A DNA stretch of 64,000 nucleotides from Hoeflea_A sp965228785 (GTDB taxonomy: Bacteria; Pseudomonadota; Alphaproteobacteria; Rhizobiales; Rhizobiaceae): NCBI GenBank assembly GCA_965228785.1, contig CBDDIF010000001.1, positions 2,170,001 through 2,234,000 of the forward strand, in the 5' to 3' direction. Of the stretch, positions 9,587 through 18,618 are shown piece after piece. The notes beneath the pieces are model-generated. The model had not been told where the DNA came from. It worked only from the letters and a program-made list of their open reading frames with translations, and did not search any database. How positions within the stretch are numbered: the stretch's first letter is position 1; each line of letters begins with the position of its first letter. The translations under genes and the position numbers were made by a program.

Positions 9587-9600
9587 TCAAAGCGCTTTGA
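9587..9600. promoter_or_regulatory. LacI-type operator palindrome in the aglR-aglE intergenic region
   Basis: TCAAAGCGCTTTGA is a perfect 14-base palindrome with the central CG typical of LacI/GalR operators. It lies 61 bases before the aglE start and downstream of a TTGACA (9550-9555) that may be the -35 element. The position suits repression of aglE by the adjacent regulator. Confidence 0.75.
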
Positions 9601-9661
9601 TTTTGAGCTTCGGCGGAACTCGTCAATCCACCGACCGCTCGTTCAACCTGGGAGGATCTCA

Positions 9662-11011
9662 ATGAAAAACCTGTTTTTTGCCGGTGTTGCGGCGATTGCT
9701 CTGACGGCGGGCACGGCCAATGCGGATCTGCTGTTCAAGCCCGGAGAAGGGCCGTTCAACTGGGGCAGCTACGACGCCTATGCCTCTGCTCATGATTATG
9801 CCGGGCAGACCCTGAGCATGACCGGTCCCTGGACCGGCGAGGACGACAAACTGGTCCGGAACATGCTGGCCTATTTCGAGGAAGCGACCGGCGCCACGGT
9901 TGACTACTCCGGTTCCGACAGCTTCGAGCAGGACATCGTTATTTCGGCTCAGGCCAACTCGGCACCCAACATTGCGGTCTTCCCGCAGCCAGGCCTGGCG
10001 GCCGACATGGCAGCCCGTGGCTTTCTTACGCCGCTGGGTGCCGACTCGGCCGGCTGGGTCAGCGAAAATTATGCCGCCGGTCCGTCCTGGGTTGGTCTCG
10101 GCTCCTACAAAGGCGCCGATGGCAACGAACAGTTCTTTGCGTTTCCCTACAAGATCGACGTCAAGTCGCTCGTCTGGTACGTGCCGGAGCAGTTCGAGGA
10201 AAACGGCTATGAAGTGCCGGAATCCATGGAAGAGCTGAAGGAACTGACCGACCAGATCGTCGCCGACGGTGGAACGCCCTGGTGCATCGGATTGGGTTCG
10301 GGCGCCGCTACCGGCTGGCCTGCCACCGACTGGGTCGAGGACATGTTGCTGCGCACGCAGCCGCCGGAAGTGTACGACCAATGGGTCACCAACGAAATCC
10401 CGTTCGATGATCCGCGCATCATCGCGGCGATCGAGGAATTCGGCCACTTCGCCAAGAACGACGATTATGTTGCCGGCGGTATGGAAGCCGTTCCCAACAC
10501 GGATTTCCGCGACAGCCCGGGCGGTCTCTTCGACTTGCCGCCGAAATGCTACATGCACCATCAGGCAACCTTTATTCCTACCTTCTTCCCGGATGGAACG
10601 GAGCTTGGGACGGATGTCGATTTCTTCTACTTTCCGGCCTATGCGGAAAAGGATCTCGGCAAGCCGGTACTCGGTGCCGGTACCCTGTTCTCAATCCTGG
10701 ACGATACGCCAGTAGCGAGGGGCTTCATCAAATTCCTGCAGACGCCGATCGCTCATGAGGTGTGGATGGCGCAGGGCGGCTTCCTGACCCCGCACACGGG
10801 TGTCAGCCGTGATGCCTATGCCAACGATACCCTGAAAGCACTGGGCGACATTCTGCTCAATGCCACCACGTTCCGGTTTGACGGGTCGGACCTGATGCCG
10901 GGTGAAATCGGCGCCGGTGCCTTTTGGACCGGCATGGTCGACTACACCTCCGGCGCGGAAGCCGCTGATGTAGCCAAGACCGTGCAGGAACGCTGGAACT
11001 CAATGCAGTAG
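9662..11011 (+). CDS. aglE: Alpha-glucoside ABC transporter substrate-binding protein
   Basis: This is the periplasmic receptor that captures alpha-glucosides and delivers them to AglF/AglG. The 449-residue protein starts with a signal peptide cleaved near residue 21 (MKNLFFAGVAAIALTAGTANA). The mature part is a family 1 extracellular solute-binding protein with the usual closing segments (AVFPQPGLAADMA, KIDVKSLVWYVPEQFEENGYEVPESMEEL). A GGAGG ribosome site stands six bases before the ATG. It is the first gene of a five-gene operon, under the palindromic operator. Length and order match rhizobial AglE. Confidence 0.93.
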   Translation: MKNLFFAGVAAIALTAGTANADLLFKPGEGPFNWGSYDAYASAHDYAGQTLSMTGPWTGEDDKLVRNMLAYFEEATGATVDYSGSDSFEQDIVISAQANSAPNIAVFPQPGLAADMAARGFLTPLGADSAGWVSENYAAGPSWVGLGSYKGADGNEQFFAFPYKIDVKSLVWYVPEQFEENGYEVPESMEELKELTDQIVADGGTPWCIGLGSGAATGWPATDWVEDMLLRTQPPEVYDQWVTNEIPFDDPRIIAAIEEFGHFAKNDDYVAGGMEAVPNTDFRDSPGGLFDLPPKCYMHHQATFIPTFFPDGTELGTDVDFFYFPAYAEKDLGKPVLGAGTLFSILDDTPVARGFIKFLQTPIAHEVWMAQGGFLTPHTGVSRDAYANDTLKALGDILLNATTFRFDGSDLMPGEIGAGAFWTGMVDYTSGAEAADVAKTVQERWNSMQ

Positions 11012-11083
11012 GGCGGACTGCGGGGCGCTCGCGGCCAATTGCGCTGCGGGTGCCCGTTCGAGGCAACAGGGGAGGAGAAAGCC

Positions 11084-12064
11084 ATGAACCCGGTATTGCA
11101 GGGTGTCATCACCATCCTGGCAGGCGTTGGCGGATGCGTCGGCTATTTCTATTTTTCCAACCTCATCCTCGACAAGGTTATCTTTCCGGCAAAAGGCGAA
11201 CATGCCGGACGGAACATCAACCGCGCAAACATGGTTCGACCATGGCTGTTCCTGCTGCCGGCGATCATCGCACTCGGGCTCTACCTCGCCTACCCGGTCG
11301 TCGCCTCCGCCTATCGATCGCTGTTCAACCGCCAGGGTGATGAGTTCATCGGCTTCGGCAACTACATTGCAATGTTCAGCGAAGCGGATTTCCGACAGAG
11401 TTTTCTCAACAACATGCTCTGGGCGCTGATTGTTCCAGCGGCCGCCACATTTGCCGGCTTGCTTGCTGCGCAGCTGACTGACCGCATGCGCGGCGGCAAT
11501 CTGGCCAAATCGATGATCTTCATGCCCATGGCGATCAGCTTCGTCGGCGCATCGCTAATCTGGAAATTCGTCTACGCCAACAATGCCGATATCGGCCTCA
11601 TCAACGCCATTCGATCGGTGTTCGGGGCCGAGGATCCGGTGGACATGTTGCAGGTGCCGTTCTGGAACAACTTCTTCCTCATGGTGATCCTGATCTGGAC
11701 ACAGACCGGATTTGCCATGGTCATTCTGTCGGCGGCCCTGCGCGGTGTTCCCGAAGAGACCATCGAGGCAGCCATTATCGATGGCGCCAACCCATTCCAG
11801 ATATTCTTCAAGATCAAGGTACCGCAGATCATGGGGACGATCGTCGTGGTCTGGACCACGACCACGATCCTGGTGCTCAAGGTGTTCGATATCGTCTACA
11901 CGATGACCGGTGGCAATTTCGGGACCGAAATCCTGCCGAGCTACATGATGTCATACATGTTCCGCGACGACGGTCGAGCCACGGCGGTGGCCTTCATCAT
12001 CATGATTATCGTGATGCCTGTGATGATCTGGAACATCGTCCAGGCACGCAAAGAAATGCGTTGA
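11084..12064 (+). CDS. aglF: Alpha-glucoside ABC transporter permease 1
   Basis: This is one of two membrane subunits of the sugar importer. The 326-residue protein begins with an extra N-terminal membrane segment (ILAGVGGCVGYFYFSNLIL), as in other AglF proteins. The MalF-type core follows, with the ATPase-contact EAA loop (EETIEAAIIDGANPFQIFFKIKVP). The start was placed at the ATG preceded by GGGGAGG rather than an upstream in-frame TTG-like extension. The gap to aglG is 12 bases. Confidence 0.93.
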   Translation: MNPVLQGVITILAGVGGCVGYFYFSNLILDKVIFPAKGEHAGRNINRANMVRPWLFLLPAIIALGLYLAYPVVASAYRSLFNRQGDEFIGFGNYIAMFSEADFRQSFLNNMLWALIVPAAATFAGLLAAQLTDRMRGGNLAKSMIFMPMAISFVGASLIWKFVYANNADIGLINAIRSVFGAEDPVDMLQVPFWNNFFLMVILIWTQTGFAMVILSAALRGVPEETIEAAIIDGANPFQIFFKIKVPQIMGTIVVVWTTTTILVLKVFDIVYTMTGGNFGTEILPSYMMSYMFRDDGRATAVAFIIMIIVMPVMIWNIVQARKEMR

Positions 12065-12076
12065 GGGAGGCGGGTC

Positions 12077-13231
12077 ATGGATAATATTGCCGGACAAAAA
12101 TCAGGCCTGACCATCGTTACCTACATCTCGGTGATCGCCATTGTCATTATTTGGCTGATACCGACGGTCGGGCTGTTCGTCTCGTCCTTCCGCGACCGGG
12201 ATCAGATTTCCGCCTCCGGTTGGTGGCGTGCGCCGTTCTCCGTCGTTTTGGCTGAGGCAGGTCGTGCTGATCTCGAATCCCAGAAAGAAGAAAACGGCGT
12301 CTGGGTTCTGAAAGGCAATATCTTTGCCGATCCGGACGTTGCCGAACGTTTCAAGTCTGGCGACAGCAAGATCACCGCCTTCGGCAGCAAGGGTCGTGCA
12401 CCGGGCGAGTTCCCTGCGGGGACGACACAGAACATTCAGGCCGACCGGACGCTGATGGTGGATGCCAATGGCGACTACGTAATGACGTCGCCCAAGGAAA
12501 TCACCAAGCGTGGACCGCGCATCTATTTCCAAGCGGACACGCCACCCGATTTCACGCTCGACAACTATCGAACGGTGTTGACGGCCGACAATATGGATCT
12601 GGCCTTCATCAACACGCTGACGGTGACGATTCCGGCAACCATCATTCCGATCCTGATTGCGGCCTTTGCGGCTTACGCCTTGGCGTGGATGGATTTTCCA
12701 GCACGGGGACTGCTGATCGCCGCCGTGGTTGGATTGCTGGTCGTGCCGTTGCAACTGGCGTTGGTGCCGCTTCTCAACCTGCACAACAAGATCGGCATTG
12801 GCCAAAGTTTCATGGGGATATGGCTCGCCCACACGGCCTTTGGCATGCCGTTGGCGATCTATCTCCTGCGCAACTACATGGTCGGACTGCCACGCGACAT
12901 CATTGAAAGCGCCAAGGTCGACGGGGCCACCGATTTCCAGGTCTTCGTCAAGATCGTACTGCCGCTCTCGTTTCCGGCGCTTGCCAGTTTCGCCATCTTC
13001 CAGTTCCTCTGGACCTGGAACGACCTGCTAGTTGCAAAGGTCTTCCTGCCATCTTCGGACGAGACAAAGGTGATGACCGTCAAGATCGCCGACGACCTTC
13101 TTGGTTCGCGCGGCGGTGACTGGGGCATCCTGGCAACCGCGGCCTTTGTATCCATCGCCGTACCTCTCGCGGTGTTCTTCACCATGCAGCGCTATCTGGT
13201 CCGCGGGCTGCTTGCCGGCTCGGTCAAATAG
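12077..13231 (+). CDS. aglG: Alpha-glucoside ABC transporter permease 2
   Basis: This is the second membrane subunit of the importer. At 384 residues it is about 100 longer than a typical MalG. The extra length is a periplasmic insertion between the first and second membrane helices (about residues 40-150), which is a known trait of AglG proteins. The EAA loop is present (LPRDIIESAKVDGATDFQVFVKIVLP), and the C-terminus ends YLVRGLLAGSVK as in the MalG group. A GGGAGG site precedes the start. Confidence 0.93.
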   Translation: MDNIAGQKSGLTIVTYISVIAIVIIWLIPTVGLFVSSFRDRDQISASGWWRAPFSVVLAEAGRADLESQKEENGVWVLKGNIFADPDVAERFKSGDSKITAFGSKGRAPGEFPAGTTQNIQADRTLMVDANGDYVMTSPKEITKRGPRIYFQADTPPDFTLDNYRTVLTADNMDLAFINTLTVTIPATIIPILIAAFAAYALAWMDFPARGLLIAAVVGLLVVPLQLALVPLLNLHNKIGIGQSFMGIWLAHTAFGMPLAIYLLRNYMVGLPRDIIESAKVDGATDFQVFVKIVLPLSFPALASFAIFQFLWTWNDLLVAKVFLPSSDETKVMTVKIADDLLGSRGGDWGILATAAFVSIAVPLAVFFTMQRYLVRGLLAGSVK

Positions 13232-13252
13232 AAATCGGATTGAAACCCCACG

Positions 13253-14908
13253 ATGAGCATGATCGATCAATCCATAGTGCCTGTAGGCCCGGCCACACTG
13301 AAGGACTGGTGGCGCGGAGCGGTGATTTATCAGATCTATCCGCGCAGTTTTCAGGACAGCAATGGCGATGGCATCGGCGATCTGGCCGGGATCATCGAGC
13401 GTCTGCCCCATATCGCCTCCCTCGGTGTCGACGGCATCTGGATTTCGCCGTTCTTTCCGTCACCGATGAAGGATTTCGGCTACGACGTAACGGATTATTG
13501 CGGCGTCGACCCGATCTTCGGCACGCTTGATGATTTCGACCGGCTCGTCATCGCGGCGCATCAGCTGGGCCTGAAGGTGATTATCGACCTGGTTCTGTCC
13601 CATACCTCGGACCAGCATCCGTGGTTTCGCGAAAGCCGTGCCGATCGTGCGAACGACAGGAAGGACTGGTATGTCTGGTCCGATCCGAAACCGGACGGCA
13701 CGCCGCCGAACAACTGGCTGTCGATTTTCGGAGGTTCGGCCTGGCACTGGGATGCCCGGCGGGAGCAGTACTACCTGCACAATTTCCTGATCGAGCAACC
13801 GGACCTCAATCTGCACGAGCCGGCGGTTCAGGATGCGCTTCTGGACGTCGCCCGGTTCTGGCTCGATCGCGGCGTCGACGGTTTCCGACTGGATACGATC
13901 AACTTCTACTTTGCCGACAAGCAGTTACGCGACAATCCGCCACTGGCGCCTGAGAAACGCAACGCCAACATTGCTCCGTCGGTCAATCCGTACAACCACC
14001 AGGATCACATCCACTCCAAGAACCAGCCTGAGAATCTCGACTTCCTCAGACGCTTCCGGTCCCTTCTGGAGGAGTATCCGGCCGCTATCTCGCTTGGCGA
14101 AATCGGCGATGCCCAGAAAGGATTGGAGATTCTTGGCGAATACACTGCTGGCGATGATTTCGTGCATATGTGTTACGCCTTCGAGTTTCTGGCGCAGGAG
14201 CCCCTGACCGCGACGCGCGTGGCCGAAGTTTTCGGGTTGGTCGATGACGTGGCGTCCAATGGATGGGCGTGCTGGGCGTTTTCCAACCATGACGTGATGC
14301 GGCACGCGTCGCGCTGGTACCTCAATCCGGCGGCGCAACGCCTGTTCGCAACCATGCTGATGTGCATGCGCGGCTCGGTCTGCATGTACCAGGGCGAAGA
14401 ACTGGGATTTGGTGAGGCCGATGTCGATTTCGAACATCTGCAGGATCCCTATGGCCGGGAGTTCTGGCCGGCCTTCAAGGGACGCGACGGCTGCCGCACG
14501 CCGATGGTATGGGAGCATGCCTTCCCCAATGGCGGCTTCTCCACAGGCCGGCCGTGGTTGCCGATGGGTGACGACCATCTGCCGTTAGCGGCCGATCTTC
14601 AGGAATCTGATCCCGGCGCTATGCTGCATCACTATCGGCGGGCGATCGCTTTCCGGCAGGCTCATCCGGCTTTGGCGACGGGAAATCATGATGGCGTGGA
14701 GGTGACCGGCGACGTCGTGCATTTCACTCGATCACTCGGCAACCAGACGATCTTCTGCGCCTTCAACCTGAGCGACACCGCATCGGAGCTCCCATTGCCC
14801 ACGGGTTCATGGGCTCCTGTCGGAGCCGAACTCGGATGTGCGGGTCTTTCGACGAACGGCACCGTCCAACTCGGTCCATGGCAGCCTTGCCTGGCGCTGC
14901 AAACGTAA
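13253..14908 (+). CDS. aglA: Alpha-glucosidase, GH13 family
   Basis: This cytoplasmic enzyme hydrolyses imported alpha-glucosides to glucose plus the aglycone sugar. The 551-residue product is a GH13 (beta/alpha)8 barrel opening with WWRGAVIYQIYPRSFQDSNGDG. The conserved regions are visible: DLVLSHTSDQHPWF, then the nucleophile Asp214 in GFRLDTINF, the acid/base Glu283 in SLGEIGD, and the transition-state Asp347 in FSNHDVMR. A small beta domain closes the protein. It has no signal peptide. It lies between the permeases and aglK, as in Sinorhizobium. Confidence 0.93.
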   Translation: MSMIDQSIVPVGPATLKDWWRGAVIYQIYPRSFQDSNGDGIGDLAGIIERLPHIASLGVDGIWISPFFPSPMKDFGYDVTDYCGVDPIFGTLDDFDRLVIAAHQLGLKVIIDLVLSHTSDQHPWFRESRADRANDRKDWYVWSDPKPDGTPPNNWLSIFGGSAWHWDARREQYYLHNFLIEQPDLNLHEPAVQDALLDVARFWLDRGVDGFRLDTINFYFADKQLRDNPPLAPEKRNANIAPSVNPYNHQDHIHSKNQPENLDFLRRFRSLLEEYPAAISLGEIGDAQKGLEILGEYTAGDDFVHMCYAFEFLAQEPLTATRVAEVFGLVDDVASNGWACWAFSNHDVMRHASRWYLNPAAQRLFATMLMCMRGSVCMYQGEELGFGEADVDFEHLQDPYGREFWPAFKGRDGCRTPMVWEHAFPNGGFSTGRPWLPMGDDHLPLAADLQESDPGAMLHHYRRAIAFRQAHPALATGNHDGVEVTGDVVHFTRSLGNQTIFCAFNLSDTASELPLPTGSWAPVGAELGCAGLSTNGTVQLGPWQPCLALQT

Positions 14909-14924
14909 TTTTGGGAGGGTAATC

Positions 14925-16016
14925 ATGGCCAATCTGAAGCTGACGGATGTCGCCAAAACCTATGGCGGCGGCATTGAAGTGCTGAAGAACATCGATCTCG
15001 ACATTACTACCGGCGAGCTGATCGTTTTCGTCGGACCCTCCGGTTGCGGCAAGAGTACGCTGCTGCGGATGATTGCCGGCCTGGAGAAGATCAGCGACGG
15101 CACGCTGGAGATCGACGATGTCGTTGTCAACGATGTACCGCCGGCGCAGCGCGGCATTGCCATGGTGTTCCAGAGTTACGCGCTTTATCCGCACATGACC
15201 GTGCGCGACAACATGGCGTTTGCTCTTAAGCTCGCGAAAAAGTCGAAGGCGGAGATTGACGAAGCCGTCGAACGGGCGGCCAAGGTTTTGCAGCTCGACG
15301 AGTATCTGGATCGTCTTCCCAAAGCACTGTCCGGAGGGCAGCGGCAGCGCGTGGCCATCGGCCGTTCGATCGTTCGCGATCCAAAGGTTTATCTGTTCGA
15401 TGAACCGCTCTCGAATCTCGATGCCGCTCTGCGCGTCGCCACCCGAATCGAGATTGCTCAACTGAAGGAGTCGATGCCCGAATCGACCATGATCTATGTG
15501 ACCCACGATCAGGTCGAAGCGATGACGCTGGCCTCCCGCATCGTCGTTCTCGCGAATAAGGGCATCGCCCAGGTCGGCACGCCGCTCGAACTCTACGAGA
15601 AGCCGGAAAACGAATTCGTCGCGCAGTTCATCGGTTCACCGGCGATGAACCTGCTGCCCGGTGAGATCGTTGAAACCGGCGAGCGCACCAAGATCAAGGT
15701 GGAGGGCGGTGGTACAGCCGTGAGCAGCGTGCCGACCAACGGCAACGATCAGGGCATGCGGGTGAATATCGGCGTGCGCCCGGAGGATTTCACGCCGGCT
15801 GCTGAAGACAGCTTTGTCTACGAAGGCAAGGTGAACATCACGGAGGCGTTGGGCGAGGTGACGTTGCTCTATTTCCACCCGAACGAAGGCAACGCGGCGG
15901 TGATCGGCAAGCTGCCCGGCATCCATTCGGATCTGCGAAACCGCATGGTCCGGATGACTGCGGCCCCCGAAAAGGTTCACATCTTCCACAACGAGAAGTC
16001 TCTGCTTTATCGCTAA
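14925..16016 (+). CDS. aglK: Alpha-glucoside ABC transporter ATP-binding protein
   Basis: This is the ATPase that drives the AglEFG importer, of the MalK/UgpC type. In 363 residues it has Walker A GPSGCGKST (37-45), the Q-loop VFQSYALYPHMTV, the signature LSGGQRQR (from 135) and Walker B VYLFDEP (from 155). A C-terminal OB/TOBE regulatory domain runs from about 240 to the end. A GGGAGG ribosome site precedes the ATG. It closes the agl operon. Confidence 0.94.
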   Translation: MANLKLTDVAKTYGGGIEVLKNIDLDITTGELIVFVGPSGCGKSTLLRMIAGLEKISDGTLEIDDVVVNDVPPAQRGIAMVFQSYALYPHMTVRDNMAFALKLAKKSKAEIDEAVERAAKVLQLDEYLDRLPKALSGGQRQRVAIGRSIVRDPKVYLFDEPLSNLDAALRVATRIEIAQLKESMPESTMIYVTHDQVEAMTLASRIVVLANKGIAQVGTPLELYEKPENEFVAQFIGSPAMNLLPGEIVETGERTKIKVEGGGTAVSSVPTNGNDQGMRVNIGVRPEDFTPAAEDSFVYEGKVNITEALGEVTLLYFHPNEGNAAVIGKLPGIHSDLRNRMVRMTAAPEKVHIFHNEKSLLYR

Positions 16017-16031
16017 GCCCTTTCTGTTGCT

Positions 16032-16057
16032 GGCCTGCATGTGGCAGCATGCGGGCC
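16032..16057 (+). terminator. Stem-loop between aglK and the deacetylase gene
   Basis: GGCCTGCATG and CATGCGGGCC pair over ten positions (one G-T) around a six-base loop, 15 bases after the aglK stop. No T-run follows, so it may act as an mRNA-stabilising or attenuating hairpin rather than a full terminator. Confidence 0.4.
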
Positions 16058-16076
16058 ATGCAGCGGAGGCAAAGCT

Positions 16077-16994
16077 ATGAATGAGTTGTCAGACATCCGG
16101 CTGGCCGGCGATAAGGCACGGCCGTGGGAATGGCCCGAAGAGCAATGGCGCGAGGTCGTCGACCGAGTGCGTGCCGGTCGATCTCTGAAACCGAAAAAGT
16201 GGAAGTCGGATGCAAAGGTCGCCGTGGCGATTTCGTTCGATTCCGACCATGAATCGCTGACACTTCGTTGGGGTGACGACTCGCCCGGGCGGTTGTCGCA
16301 GGGACAATATGCGGCCCGCAGAGGCATGCCACGTATCCTGGACATGCTTGAGAAATATTCGGTCCCGGCGACATTCTTCGTGCCGGCCGTTGTCGCTTTG
16401 CTGCATCCGGACGAGCAGCGACGCGTTGTGGCTGATGGTCATGAAGTCGGGATCCACGGGTGGATTCATGAATTGAACAGCCGGCTTGGCTACGATGTCG
16501 AGCGCGATCTGCAAATGCGCTCTGCCGATACGCTGGAAAAGGTCACGGGGGTGCGGCCGATCGGCATTCGAACACCGTCCTGGGACTTCAGCCCGCACAC
16601 GCTGTCGATCACCCGCGAGATGGGACTTCTCTACGATTCCTCCATGATGGCCGACGACGAGCCCTACGAGCTCCTCGAGAACGGCGAACCGACCGGAATC
16701 GTCGAACTGCCGGTTGAGTGGATCCGCGACGATGCGGTCTATTTCAACATGGACCGGTTTGCCGGCCTACGGCCCTATACGCCGCCGTCGGCTGTCTTCG
16801 ATGTGTTCAAGAGGGAATTTGATGGCGCCTATGCCGAAGGTGGTCTGTTCCTGCTCACATTGCACCCGCCGATCATCGGCTATCGGTCGCGCATCCAACT
16901 CATCCACGAACTGCTCGATTACATCACGTCGCATGACGGCGTCTGGTTCGCGACACACGGTGAAATCGCGCAATACTGCAAGGACAACACCTGA
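16077..16994 (+). CDS. Polysaccharide deacetylase-family (CE4) hydrolase, PuuE/HpPgdA-like
   Basis: This is a 305-residue metal-dependent deacetylase or amidohydrolase of the NodB-homology fold. The motif-1 aspartates lie in ISFDSDHES (about residues 55 and 57), and the metal-binding histidines in GHEVGIHGWIHE (about 127 and 131). The motif-3 arginine is in IRTPSWDFSP (about 165) and the late histidine in LTLHPPI. The N-terminal WEWPEEQWREVVDRVRAG stretch and the cytoplasmic location resemble the cyclic-imidase/HpPgdA subgroup rather than secreted NodB. A GGAGG site precedes the ATG. It meets the M20 peptidase gene end to end, 10 bases apart. Its natural substrate cannot be told. Confidence 0.85.
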   Translation: MNELSDIRLAGDKARPWEWPEEQWREVVDRVRAGRSLKPKKWKSDAKVAVAISFDSDHESLTLRWGDDSPGRLSQGQYAARRGMPRILDMLEKYSVPATFFVPAVVALLHPDEQRRVVADGHEVGIHGWIHELNSRLGYDVERDLQMRSADTLEKVTGVRPIGIRTPSWDFSPHTLSITREMGLLYDSSMMADDEPYELLENGEPTGIVELPVEWIRDDAVYFNMDRFAGLRPYTPPSAVFDVFKREFDGAYAEGGLFLLTLHPPIIGYRSRIQLIHELLDYITSHDGVWFATHGEIAQYCKDNT

Positions 16995-17004
16995 TCGCGG
17001 GCCT

Positions 17005-18441
17005 TCAAGAGGGTGTTTCCAGTTCTCCGATATCCCACCAGACACCGGCCATCAGGCGGATGGCGTCGCGGGTCACGGGCTTGAGAATGTGCTCGTTCGG
17101 CGCGTGTTGAGAGCAGCCACCGTAGGAATGTGGGATCCAGATCGTTGGCAGGCCGAGCACGTCCGTGAAGGTGTCATTGGGCAGAGATCCGGCCAGGTTG
17201 GGCAGCACATGCGGATCGCGCCCGCCCGTTTTCCTGATGGAGTCAGCGACAAACGTCACCCATGGATGATCCGGGTCGAGGCGGGTGGCGCGAAACGACC
17301 TGCCTTCCGCCGGGCTGACGGCGACCTGCTCGAAGCCGTGGGCGTCGAGATGGCGCCGCAGGGCAGGGAGGATGTCGTTTTCGTCGGTTCCGACAACATA
17401 ACGCAACTGGCAGTGGGCCTTCGCATGACCGGCAATGGCGTTCACCGGCGCTTCCGGTACACCACTTTTCATCGCCAGGACGGCGAATGAATTCCATCCA
17501 AAGGCGCGCTCGGCCGGGTCGAGGTCTTCCTCACCCCAGTTTTCGCTGATGGTAGGTCCCCCGCCGCCGACCGGCAGCCCTTGCAGAGCCTTGCGGATAT
17601 CAGGTGTCAGGCTGTCCGGGCGCCATTCCGGCACCTTGATCTGGCCACGGGCGTCGGTGATCGAGGCGATCGCGTGGGCCAGGATCAGGGCCGGGTCCGC
17701 CAGCAAACCGCCCCAATTGCCGGAGTGGTTTGCACCATCACGCAGGTTGACCTCCATGTCGAAATTGTAGCCGCCGCGGGTACCCATGAAGACGGTCGGA
17801 ATGCCGGGTTGCAGCCGCGGCCCATCGGAACCGATCAAGACATCCGCTTTCAACAGATCCCTCTTATCAGAGAAGAATTCGGCGAGGCCGGCGGAGCCGG
17901 TTTCCTCCGACGTTTCGACCACGATCTTGACGTTGAAGCCTAGTGCGCCGCGCTCCGCGATCACCGCGGCCATGGCCTTCAGATTGATCAGATGCTGCGA
18001 TTTGTTGTCGGCCGTTCCGCGTCCGTAGATGCGATCGCCTTCGACTTTGATGCGGAATGGATGCAACCCGTCGCGCCATTGATCGGTCTGGGCGCGGATG
18101 ACGTCACCGTGGCCGTAGGTCAATATGGTTTGATGGTCCGGCTTTTCGATCCGCGAACCCACCAGAAAGGGACCTCCTGCAGGATCCGCATTTTCAAAGA
18201 CCTCGCAGGTGAATCCGAGGTCGGTCAGGATCGGCTCGATGACCTCGTGCAGGTAGCGATAAAGCTCAGGACGTTGTTCGGGGTCTTGGCTTTCGGTTTC
18301 CACAGCGACCAGCCTGCCGAGGTCCTCCAGAAAATCGCCGCTGTCGAAATACGCTTCGGTTCGTTCAATCGCGCCATCGCGTGTGGGCATGGTGACGAGT
18401 TCCTTTAGTTGAGAGTTCAGTCTGCTCGATAAGCTGTCCAT
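17005..18441 (-). CDS. M20-family zinc metallopeptidase / amidohydrolase
   Basis: This is a 478-residue di-zinc hydrolase of the M20 family (ArgE/DapE/CPG2/carnosinase group). Metal and catalytic residues are visible: His111 and Asp113 in TYGHGDV, the bridging Asp145 in GRGTADNKSQ, catalytic Glu179 with metal ligand Glu180 in ETSEETGS, and a late His in the GGCSQHAPNEH segment. A dimerisation or lid domain lies in the middle (about 215-330). It has no signal peptide. It probably cleaves a dipeptide or N-acyl amino acid. It converges on the CE4 deacetylase gene and is divergent from the aldo/keto reductase. Confidence 0.88.
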   Translation of the reverse strand: MDSLSSRLNSQLKELVTMPTRDGAIERTEAYFDSGDFLEDLGRLVAVETESQDPEQRPELYRYLHEVIEPILTDLGFTCEVFENADPAGGPFLVGSRIEKPDHQTILTYGHGDVIRAQTDQWRDGLHPFRIKVEGDRIYGRGTADNKSQHLINLKAMAAVIAERGALGFNVKIVVETSEETGSAGLAEFFSDKRDLLKADVLIGSDGPRLQPGIPTVFMGTRGGYNFDMEVNLRDGANHSGNWGGLLADPALILAHAIASITDARGQIKVPEWRPDSLTPDIRKALQGLPVGGGGPTISENWGEEDLDPAERAFGWNSFAVLAMKSGVPEAPVNAIAGHAKAHCQLRYVVGTDENDILPALRRHLDAHGFEQVAVSPAEGRSFRATRLDPDHPWVTFVADSIRKTGGRDPHVLPNLAGSLPNDTFTDVLGLPTIWIPHSYGGCSQHAPNEHILKPVTRDAIRLMAGVWWDIGELETPS

Positions 18442-18618
18442 AGCAGTCTGATCGGTTGACCGCGATTCACATCATCGCACCTGATGCCGCACAGGTGAAC
18501 TGAAGGTCAGCTGGAAGCCGATGAGGTCAGTTGCATCCGAGGTTCTATCTGGGGCAAAAAGGGGCTCTTCCCCAGTGCCGCCCAACGACTGGCGGCGCAA
18601 CAGTCTTTGGAGCGTTCC

